Source: Chloroflexota bacterium (GTDB taxonomy: Bacteria > Chloroflexota > Limnocylindria > Limnocylindrales > CSP1-4). From it: a stretch of DNA of 7,692 nucleotides. The stretch lies in contig VGPE01000132.1 in NCBI GenBank assembly GCA_016875645.1, positions 1-7,692 of the forward strand, written 5' to 3'. The notes under the pieces were generated by a model. It was not told where the DNA came from. It made no database searches and worked only from the letters and a program-made list of their open reading frames with translations. Below are positions 1 to 5,842 of this stretch, piece by piece (positions within the stretch are counted from its first letter, which is position 1; each line of letters starts with the position of its first letter). A program made the translations under genes and the position numbers.

Positions 1-1110
1 GGCCGCGGGTACGCGCTCAAGCTGCCCGTGCTGGACATCGCCGAGGTGGGCGCGGGCGGCGGCAGCCTCGCGACGGCCGACCGGCTGGGCACGATCACCG
101 TCGGGCCCCGCAGCGCCGGGGCGGTGCCCGGGCCGGCGTGCTACGGGGCCGGCGGCTCGCAGGCGACCGTGACCGATGCCAACGTCGTGCTCGGCTACGT
201 CAACCCGTCGGCAATCGCGGGCGGCCGGATCCGAATCCACGCCGACCTCGCCCGCCGTGCGATCGAGTCGGACGTCGCCGCGTCGCTGGGGCTCTCGGTC
301 CGCGATGCCGCGCACGGTGTCTTCGGCGTCGCGGTGGCCTCGATGACCCGGGCCGTGAAGGCGGTGACGACGTTCCGGGGCCGCGACCCGCGCGACTTCG
401 TCCTGGTGGCGTTCGGGGGCAACGGACCGATCTTCGGCACGGCGCTGGCCGAGTCGCTCGGGATCCGGCGGGTCATCGTGCCCGCCGCCGCCGGCGTCTT
501 CTCCGCGCTCGGGCTGATCGAGGCCGAGGCACGCTGGCATGCCGCGCGGTCGGTCTTCGAGCGCGCCGGTCGGCTCGACGGGGCCGGGCTCCGGACGGCG
601 TTCCGCGCCCTCGAGACGGGCCTCGTCGAGGAACTGCGGGCCGGCGGCGACCTGGCGGGTGGCGACCCGATCGTGGAGTGGAGCGCCGACGTCCGCTACG
701 CGGACCAGGGCTACGAACTGGCCGTCGCCGTCGAGCGCGACGGGCCCGACCACGCCTTCGTTGGGCGCATCGTGGACGCGTTCCACGCCGCGCACGCCCG
801 GACGTACGGCCACGCGTCGGAGCGCGACGAGGTGGAGGTGGTGAACGTGCGGGTCACGACCCGCCTGCCACGGGGCGCACCGCTGGCGCGCACGACCGAG
901 GAGGGTCCGGCGGCCGCGACCTCCCGGCCGGTCTGGTTCGGCCCGGCCCATGGCGAGCGCGACGTCCCGATCGTCCGCCGGCGAGACCTTCGCTCGCCGC
1001 TCGTCGGGCCGCTGCTCGTCGACGAGCTCGACACGACGACGGTGGTGCCGCCCGGCTGGCGCGCATCGCTCGACGACCAGCACAGCATCGTGCTGGAGGG
1101 GGTCGCGTGA
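1..1110 (+). CDS. hyuA: Hydantoinase/oxoprolinase subunit A (HyuA family), C-terminal part, 5' truncated by window
   Basis: This is the C-terminal ~369 residues of a HyuA/OplA-type protein. The reading frame is open from base 1 and the stop is TGA at 1108-1110. Family members are usually about 650-700 residues, so roughly the N-terminal half, which includes the first part of the ATPase-like fold, lies upstream. Visible family signatures are the glycine-rich VGAGGGS near residue 16, then GPRSAGAVPGPACYG and ATVTDANVVLG, and FGGNGPIFG around residues 138-146. HyuA works with HyuB in a cytoplasmic complex that performs ATP-dependent opening of cyclic amides (N-methylhydantoin, 5-oxoproline) or, in relatives, ketone carboxylation. 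Sequence alone does not settle which. One oddity: the common FGGxGPLHA motif carries Phe where His is usual. The gene overlaps hyuB by four bases (GTGA). Family call is firm; substrate is unknown. Confidence 0.93.
   Translation, partial: GRGYALKLPVLDIAEVGAGGGSLATADRLGTITVGPRSAGAVPGPACYGAGGSQATVTDANVVLGYVNPSAIAGGRIRIHADLARRAIESDVAASLGLSVRDAAHGVFGVAVASMTRAVKAVTTFRGRDPRDFVLVAFGGNGPIFGTALAESLGIRRVIVPAAAGVFSALGLIEAEARWHAARSVFERAGRLDGAGLRTAFRALETGLVEELRAGGDLAGGDPIVEWSADVRYADQGYELAVAVERDGPDHAFVGRIVDAFHAAHARTYGHASERDEVEVVNVRVTTRLPRGAPLARTTEEGPAAATSRPVWFGPAHGERDVPIVRRRDLRSPLVGPLLVDELDTTTVVPPGWRASLDDQHSIVLEGVA
1095..1099 (+). promoter_or_regulatory. Shine-Dalgarno GGAGG for hyuB
   Basis: GGAGG lies seven bases before the GTG at 1107, inside the end of hyuA. 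It fixes the hyuB start at that GTG. The same reading frame stays open far upstream, back to about 138, but that stretch translates to arginine-rich sequence with no family similarity. Confidence 0.75.
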
Positions 1111-2909
1111 CCGCCGAGGTTCGGGGCGCGCCGGACCCGGCCACGCTTGAGATCGTGCGCCACGCGCTCGGCTCGGTCGCGGACGAGATGGCCCTGATCA
1201 TCGCGCGGACGGCGTACTCGGCCACGGTTCGCGACGCGCTGGACTACTCGACGGGCCTCGCCACGCCCGACGGCGAGCTGATTGCGCAGGGCCTCGGCAT
1301 CGCGCTCCACCTGGGGTCCTTCCCGGCGGCGGTGGTCGCGATCCAGGGTGCCTACGGCGACCGGATGGCGCCGGGTGACGTGTTCATCCTCAACGACCCG
1401 TACGGCTGGGGCGGCATCCACCTGCCCGACATCTACCTGCTGAAGCCGATCTTCCTGGACGGCCGGCAGCTCGCGCTGGCCTGTTCGCTCGCCCACCACA
1501 CGGATGTCGGGGGCCTCATCCCCGGCAGCAATTCGACGACCACGACCGAGGTCTTCCAGGAGGGGATCCGCCTGCCGGGCGTGCACCTGTCCGAGGGCGG
1601 CCGCCTGAACCAGGCCGTGCTCGACATCATCGCCGCCAACGTGCGGGTGCCCGAGAAGGTGCTGGGGGACCTCCGGGCGCAGCTGGCGGCCGTCGATGCG
1701 GGGGAGCGCGGATACCTCGAGCTGGTCGCGCGCTACGGCGCCGGCGGCCTGGCCGAGCTGCAGGACGCCCTGCTGGACCTCAGCGCGGGGATGGCCCGGC
1801 GCGCGATCGCCGCCTTCCCAGACGGGACGTACCGCCACGAGAGCTGGATCGACAGCGATAGCGTGGGACCCGACCCGATCCGGATCGCCGTCGCGCTGAC
1901 GATCGCGGGCGACGAGATCCGGGTGGACTTCGACGGTACGTCGCCGCAGGTCCGCGGCGGCATCAACTCGCCCCTGCCGTTCTCGAAGTCGGCCGTCTAT
2001 GCGGCCATCCGCCTGGTTCTGCCGCCCGGGATCCCCGACTCGGCCGGCTACTTCCGGCCGATCACGATCGTGGCCGACGAAGGCAGCGTGGTGAACCCGC
2101 GCTTCCCGGCGGCCTGCGGCGCCCGCGGCATCACGGGCTTCCGGATCATGGACGCGGTCCTGGGCGCGCTCGCCCTGGCCGTCCCGGAGCGCGTGCCGGC
2201 CGACGGGGAAGGCGGCAACACGCTGATCTCGATCGGCGGCGACGACCCTGCCGGGCGGCCGTTCGTGTACGTGGAGCTGTTCTCGGGCTCTCGCGGCGGC
2301 GGCCCGGGCTTCGACGGTCCAGCGGGCGTCCCGCACCCGGGCTCGAACAACGCCAACATGCCGATCGAGATCGCCGAGAGCACCTACCCGCTGCGGTTCG
2401 ACCACTACGGGCTCGTGGCGGACAGTGCCGGCGCCGGCCGCTGGCGCGGGGCGCCATCCCTCGTCCGGGAGTTCACCTACCTCGGCCAGGACGCGGCGGT
2501 CCAGGTCCGGTCGGACAAGCGCGAGCATCCGCCGTTCGGGCTGGCCGGGGGTTCGCCAGGCCGGCCGTCGGTGACCACCGTGGACCACGCCGGCGACATC
2601 ACCGTCCGGCCCGTCATGGGCCCCTCGCCCATTCGGACCGGCGACCGGTTCCGCCACGAGCTTGCCAGCGGCGCGGGCTGGGGCAATCCGCTCGAACGCG
2701 ATCCGGCGGCCGTGCTGGCTGACGTCCGCAACGGGGTCCTGACGCCGTCCCGGGCGACGGCGGACTACGGCGTCGTCTTCGGCCCGGTCGGGTCGGACGA
2801 ATCCGACGAACTCGTCGCATCCGTTGACGCGGCCGCCACCGCCGCCGAGCGGACGCGCCGACGCCGCGTCCCTACACTGGACGCGGAGTTGCACGGGGAG
2901 AGGGAGTGA
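1107..2909 (+). CDS. hyuB: Hydantoinase/oxoprolinase subunit B (HyuB family)
   Basis: Complete HyuB-family protein of 600 residues, starting at GTG 1107; family members are commonly 520-600. Signatures in order: DALDYSTGLATPDGELIAQG (43-62), NDPYGWGGIHLPDIY (96-110), AHHTDVGG (129-136), VDFDGTSPQVRGGINSP (273-289), an ACGARGITGFRIMDAVLGAL block (336-355), and GAGWGNPLERDP...ADYGVV near the C-terminus (522-557). His105, Asp108 and His130 have the spacing of the metal ligands described for the homologous acetone carboxylase alpha subunit (H-x2-D-x21-H), so a divalent metal site is likely by analogy. With HyuA it should form the cytoplasmic cyclic-amidase or carboxylase complex. After ADYGVV there is a ~43-residue tail ending in an arginine-rich stretch, which looks non-conserved. 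It overlaps hyuA and the next gene by four bases each (GTGA at both ends). No gamma subunit of the acetone carboxylase type is seen nearby, which leans towards amidohydrolase rather than carboxylase function. Confidence 0.95.
   Translation: MTAEVRGAPDPATLEIVRHALGSVADEMALIIARTAYSATVRDALDYSTGLATPDGELIAQGLGIALHLGSFPAAVVAIQGAYGDRMAPGDVFILNDPYGWGGIHLPDIYLLKPIFLDGRQLALACSLAHHTDVGGLIPGSNSTTTTEVFQEGIRLPGVHLSEGGRLNQAVLDIIAANVRVPEKVLGDLRAQLAAVDAGERGYLELVARYGAGGLAELQDALLDLSAGMARRAIAAFPDGTYRHESWIDSDSVGPDPIRIAVALTIAGDEIRVDFDGTSPQVRGGINSPLPFSKSAVYAAIRLVLPPGIPDSAGYFRPITIVADEGSVVNPRFPAACGARGITGFRIMDAVLGALALAVPERVPADGEGGNTLISIGGDDPAGRPFVYVELFSGSRGGGPGFDGPAGVPHPGSNNANMPIEIAESTYPLRFDHYGLVADSAGAGRWRGAPSLVREFTYLGQDAAVQVRSDKREHPPFGLAGGSPGRPSVTTVDHAGDITVRPVMGPSPIRTGDRFRHELASGAGWGNPLERDPAAVLADVRNGVLTPSRATADYGVVFGPVGSDESDELVASVDAAATAAERTRRRRVPTLDAELHGERE
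2895..2900 (+). promoter_or_regulatory. Shine-Dalgarno GGGGAG for the FAD oxidoreductase
   Basis: The purine run GGGGAGAGGGA directly precedes the GTG at 2906; its GGGGAG core is five bases upstream. It supports the GTG start, which overlaps the hyuB stop as GTGA and leaves just enough N-terminal sequence for the FAD-binding beta strand. Confidence 0.65.
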
Positions 2910-4123
2910 CTGAAACCGCGGACGCGGTCGTCATCGGCTCGGGCGGATTCGGGGCGTCCGTGGCATACCACCTGGCCCGGCGCGGGATGGCCGTGGCGCT
3001 GCTCGACCGCCACGCGATGGCATCCCAGACGTCGCCGCGGGCGGCCGGAATCGCGGCCACCGTTCGCAGCACGGACCTCATGACCCGTTTCGCGACGCAG
3101 GCTGTGGATCGCATCGGAGACCTGGCCGAGGAACTGGATCACTCGCTCGGCTTCGTCCGATCGGGGGGCATTAAGATCGCCCGCACCGAGACGGACGCGA
3201 AGATCCTGGACCGCAACGTGGAGACCGCGCGCCGCAACGGGATCGCCGCGGAGATCGTGGACGCCGGCCGCGCAGCGGAGCTCAACCCGCTCGTGAAGCC
3301 GGACCGGGTGGTGTCCACGATGTGGATCCCCACCGACGCGTACTTCGAGCCGGGTGAGCTCGCGATCGCGTACGTCGGCGCAGCCGCGAGGCACGGCGCG
3401 CGGCTGCTGCCACACCGGGCGGTGACCGGCATCCGGCGCCACGGGGACCGAGTGACGGGCGTGGCGACCGCCACCGAGCCGATCGACGCCCCGCTGGTGA
3501 TCGACGCCGCCGGGCCATGGGCCGGCCAGATCGCGGCTGCCGCCGGCCATCCCGTGCCGCTGGTGCCCACCCGCCATCAACTGCTGATCACCGAGCCGAT
3601 CGACGGCGTCCGGCCGGAGCACGCGATCCTGCGGATCATCGATGCGGCGGTCTATGGCCGCCCGTCGTGGGGCGGCTTCCTGATGGGCGGCTACGAGACC
3701 GACCCGGTGGCGATCGACCTGGCTGCCCAGCCGGCCACGTTCGAGGCGCGCGACACGCCGCTGGACTTCTCGGTCCTGCGCCGGATGCTGGACCGCGCCT
3801 CCGACACGCTGCCCGCCGTCGCCGAAGCCCCGATCCGGGTCCACCGCGGCGGTCTGCCGACCATGACCGTCGATGGCCAGCACCTGGTGGGACCCGTGCC
3901 GGGCTCCGACGGGATGTGGATCGCCGCCGGCTGCAACGTCGCCGGCCTGTCCATCGCCCCGATCATCGGCGATCTGCTGGGCGAGTGGATCGTGGACGGC
4001 GCCCCATCGGAGGATCTCTCGACCATGTCCGTCACCCGCTTCGGCCCCGAGTGGGCCGATCCGGACCACGTGCTCGAGGCCGCGCTCCACCACTACGCGG
4101 CCTTCTACCGCTCGACGATCTGA
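2906..4123 (+). CDS. FAD-dependent oxidoreductase, DAO family (sarcosine/dimethylglycine/D-amino-acid oxidase-like)
   Basis: A 405-residue DAO-superfamily flavoenzyme. The dinucleotide-binding site is VVIGSGGFGASVAYHLARRG (8-27), followed by Asp34 at the end of the second strand, the expected ribose-binding acid. Later blocks are SPRAAGIAATVRS (43-55), the FAD-proximal DAAGPWAG (200-207), and a C-terminal TVDGQHLVGPVPG...WIAAGCNVAGLSIAP (321-352) that resembles the flavin-binding half of dimethylglycine/sarcosine dehydrogenases. The length fits a stand-alone oxidase: the folate-binding GcvT-like domain of the long dehydrogenases is absent. The Cys-x-Tyr flavin-attachment motif of monomeric sarcosine oxidase is also absent (GGLPTMTVDG instead), so FAD is probably non-covalent or attached elsewhere. 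Expected chemistry is oxidation of an amine or amino acid to an imine, which hydrolyses to an oxo-acid or to a demethylated amine plus formaldehyde. Being coupled to hyuB (GTGA overlap) and followed by hydroxypyruvate isomerase suggests it acts on the HyuAB product. Family confident; substrate open (sarcosine, D-serine, glycine or other). Confidence 0.9.
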   Translation: MTETADAVVIGSGGFGASVAYHLARRGMAVALLDRHAMASQTSPRAAGIAATVRSTDLMTRFATQAVDRIGDLAEELDHSLGFVRSGGIKIARTETDAKILDRNVETARRNGIAAEIVDAGRAAELNPLVKPDRVVSTMWIPTDAYFEPGELAIAYVGAAARHGARLLPHRAVTGIRRHGDRVTGVATATEPIDAPLVIDAAGPWAGQIAAAAGHPVPLVPTRHQLLITEPIDGVRPEHAILRIIDAAVYGRPSWGGFLMGGYETDPVAIDLAAQPATFEARDTPLDFSVLRRMLDRASDTLPAVAEAPIRVHRGGLPTMTVDGQHLVGPVPGSDGMWIAAGCNVAGLSIAPIIGDLLGEWIVDGAPSEDLSTMSVTRFGPEWADPDHVLEAALHHYAAFYRSTI

Positions 4124-4911
4124 TGCCGAAGCTGTCGGTCAACCTGGACTTCCTCTTCACCGATTCGCCGTACCTGGAGCGCTTCGAGCGCGCGGCAGCC
4201 GCGGGCTTCCGGTCGGTCGAGATCCACTGGGGCTGGCGCGGGAACGTGGACGCCGTGGCCGAGGCCCTGGCGCGCAACGGGCTGCGCCTCGACGCGATGA
4301 ACGTGTTCTGCGGCGACTACCCGGCCGGGGACCGCGGCTTCGCCGCCGATCCCGGGCGCACCGACGCGTTCCAATCGTCGATCGAGGAGGCGATCGCGGC
4401 CGCGGCGCGCCTCGGCGGGCCCAAGATGCACATCCTCGCGGGCAAGCGCATCCCCGACCTGGACATCGCCGAGCAGTTCGATGCCCTGGTCGAGCACTAC
4501 AGCTGGGCCGCCGAGCGCCTCGGCGACGCTGGCCGGCTGGGCCTGGTCGAGCTGCTCAACCCGTACGACAACCCGGGCTACATCATGGAGTCCATCGCCG
4601 ACGTCGAGGAGCTGCTCGACGCGGTGGACTCACCCAGCCTGCGGATCCAGTTCGACTTCTACCACCTGCAGCGCACCGGGGGCGAGCTGATCCCCACGCT
4701 GCGCCGGCTCGCAGACCGGATCGGGCACATCCAGATCGCGGATGCGCCCGGGCGCAACCAGCCGGGTACGGGGGAGATCAACTACCGCAACGTGCTCGCG
4801 GCCGTGGACGACGTGGGCTACGAGGGTCGTGTCGGCCTCGAGTACCGGCCGAGGGGGACCAGCGAGGAGTCGCTCCGCTGGATCGAGGAGTACGGCCTTG
4901 GCCGGGGATGA
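4123..4911 (+). CDS. hyi: Hydroxypyruvate isomerase (Hyi)
   Basis: A 262-residue TIM-barrel isomerase that interconverts hydroxypyruvate and tartronate semialdehyde in the cytoplasm. Similarity to E. coli Hyi as I recall it runs end to end: an N-terminal LSVNLDFLFT...RFERAAAAGFRSVE stretch, FCGDYPAGDRGFAADPGR (62-79), LVELLNPYDNPGY (141-153), IQFDFYHLQRTGGEL (175-189), GHIQIADAPGRNQPGTGEIN (201-220) and GLEYRP (238-243). Glu143 and Glu240 match the two catalytic glutamates of the family, and Asp178, His181 and Gln204 lie in the metal/substrate pocket. Length is normal (E. coli about 258). The ATG shares one base with the preceding stop (TGATG), and no Shine-Dalgarno is visible just upstream, so translation probably depends on re-initiation. 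In allantoin/glyoxylate operons hyi sits with gcl and glxR. Here the reductase follows but the carboligase is not in the window. Confidence 0.94.
   Translation: MPKLSVNLDFLFTDSPYLERFERAAAAGFRSVEIHWGWRGNVDAVAEALARNGLRLDAMNVFCGDYPAGDRGFAADPGRTDAFQSSIEEAIAAAARLGGPKMHILAGKRIPDLDIAEQFDALVEHYSWAAERLGDAGRLGLVELLNPYDNPGYIMESIADVEELLDAVDSPSLRIQFDFYHLQRTGGELIPTLRRLADRIGHIQIADAPGRNQPGTGEINYRNVLAAVDDVGYEGRVGLEYRPRGTSEESLRWIEEYGLGRG
4885..4890 (+). promoter_or_regulatory. Shine-Dalgarno GAGGAG deciding a TTG start
   Basis: GAGGAG ends seven bases before the TTG at 4898, an ideal distance, and lies within the last codons of hyi. The only other plausible in-frame start, GTG at 4946, is preceded by CG-rich sequence without any purine run. 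The reductase therefore most likely starts at the TTG. Confidence 0.65.
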
Positions 4912-5842
4912 GCGCGCGATCGGGATCGCGCCGGTACGCCCGCGGGTGGGCTTCATCGGGCTGGGCGTCATGGGCCGGCCGATGGCCCGCCACATCCTCG
5001 ATGGCGGGTTCGCACTGACCGTTCATTCGCGTTCACGCGGCCCGGTGGAGGAGCTGGTGGCCGCCGGCGCGACCGCGGCCCAGAGCCCGGCCGAGGTGGC
5101 CCGGGCTTCGGACGTGATCGTCCTGATGCTCCCGGACCCACCCGACGTGGAGGCGGTCCTGTTCGGGTCGAACGGCGTTGCCGAGGGCGCCTCGAGCGGT
5201 GCCGTCGTGGTCGACATGTCCACCGGCGACCCGTTGCTCGCGCGTGCGTGGGCGGCCCGCCTCGCGCAGGGCGGCGCCGACCTGCTCGACGCGCCCGTCT
5301 CCGGCGGCGAGGCCGGCGCGATCGCGGGCACCCTCTCGATCATGGTCGGCGGCCGCGCCGACGCGCTCGAGCACGCCCGCCCGGTGCTCGAGCCGATGAG
5401 CGGTCGCATCGTTCACGTGGGGGACAGCGGCGCGGGCCAGATCGCCAAGGCGGCCAACCAGCTCGTGGTCGGCTCCACGATCGAGGCCGTGGCCGAGGCG
5501 CTCCTGCTCGCCAGGGCTGCCGGCGTGGACCCCGTCCGCGTGAGAGAAGCGTTGCTCGGCGGGTTCGCGGCAAGCCGCGTGCTCGAGCTGCACGGCCAGC
5601 GCATGATCGACGCAAACTGGAAGCCCGGCGCGCGCTCCGCGCTCCATCGCAAGGACGCACGAATCATCCAGGGTCTCGCGCGGTCGCTGGGTGTGCCGAT
5701 CCCGGGCTTCGACCAGGCGGCCGACGGCTACGAACGTCTCGTCGAACGCGGCGACGCGGATCTGGATCACTCGGCGCTGCTGATCCTGCTCGAGGAGCAG
5801 GCCGGCGTGCGCGTGGCAGCGGCGAAGGAGGAGGACGCATGA
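4898..5842 (+). CDS. glxR: 2-hydroxy-3-oxopropionate (tartronate semialdehyde) reductase, GarR/GlxR type
   Basis: A 314-residue member of the beta-hydroxyacid dehydrogenase family that reduces tartronate semialdehyde to D-glycerate with NAD(P)H. Seen: nucleotide-binding VGFIGLGVMGRPMA (17-30), VVVDMSTGDP (103-112) for the usual DMSS block, the substrate-binding DAPVSGGEAGAIAGTLSIMV (131-150), and GAGQIAKAANQ (178-188) with the catalytic Lys184. The segment IEAVAEALLLARAAGVDPVR followed by LLGGFAASRVLELHGQRM (197-236) and a late LDHSALL (289-295) are hallmarks of true tartronate semialdehyde reductases as opposed to 3-hydroxyisobutyrate dehydrogenases. The TTG start gives a ~16-residue extension before the Rossmann strand and a 14-base overlap with hyi; starting at GTG 4946 would give a minimal N-terminus but lacks a ribosome site. 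It takes the Hyi product to glycerate, linking the operon to central metabolism. Whether the symbol should be glxR or garR cannot be told; they are isofunctional. Confidence 0.93.
   Translation: MAGDERAIGIAPVRPRVGFIGLGVMGRPMARHILDGGFALTVHSRSRGPVEELVAAGATAAQSPAEVARASDVIVLMLPDPPDVEAVLFGSNGVAEGASSGAVVVDMSTGDPLLARAWAARLAQGGADLLDAPVSGGEAGAIAGTLSIMVGGRADALEHARPVLEPMSGRIVHVGDSGAGQIAKAANQLVVGSTIEAVAEALLLARAAGVDPVRVREALLGGFAASRVLELHGQRMIDANWKPGARSALHRKDARIIQGLARSLGVPIPGFDQAADGYERLVERGDADLDHSALLILLEEQAGVRVAAAKEEDA
5825..5831 (+). promoter_or_regulatory. Shine-Dalgarno AAGGAGG for the aminotransferase
   Basis: AAGGAGGAGG ends shortly before the ATG at 5839. The AAGGAGG core is near-perfect and seven bases from the start codon, the strongest ribosome-binding site in the window. 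It suggests this gene is translated efficiently in its own right as well as by coupling. Confidence 0.7.

Noticed and set aside
138..1106. Long upstream extension of the hyuB reading frame
   Set aside because: The stretch overlaps hyuA in another frame and translates to arginine/proline-rich sequence without family motifs. HyuB similarity begins right after GTG 1107, which has a well-placed GGAGG.
711..2894. 727-codon open frame on the minus strand opposite hyuA/hyuB
   Set aside because: It is antisense to two strongly conserved genes, its product has repetitive Arg/Gly/Ala/Val composition, and it has no motifs. Long antisense frames are expected where third positions are almost all G or C.
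1..2909. Acetone or acetophenone carboxylase
   Set aside because: HyuAB homologues form these carboxylases, but no gamma or other accessory subunit is visible next to hyuB, and the downstream genes are amino-acid/oxo-acid enzymes. It cannot be excluded from the partial hyuA.
2765..4093. 442-codon minus-strand open frame opposite the flavoenzyme gene
   Set aside because: Same explanation: a GC-driven shadow of a real gene, with His/Arg/Gly-rich product and no recognisable domain.
3517..4122. Upstream extension of the hyi frame into the flavoenzyme gene
   Set aside because: The translation before ATG 4123 is Arg/Pro-rich with no similarity, whereas Hyi similarity starts exactly at that ATG.
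4123..5842. Allantoin degradation operon
   Set aside because: Hyi and GlxR occur in allantoin/glyoxylate operons, but no allantoinase, allantoate amidohydrolase, ureidoglycolate enzyme or gcl is present in the window, so this label is not supported.
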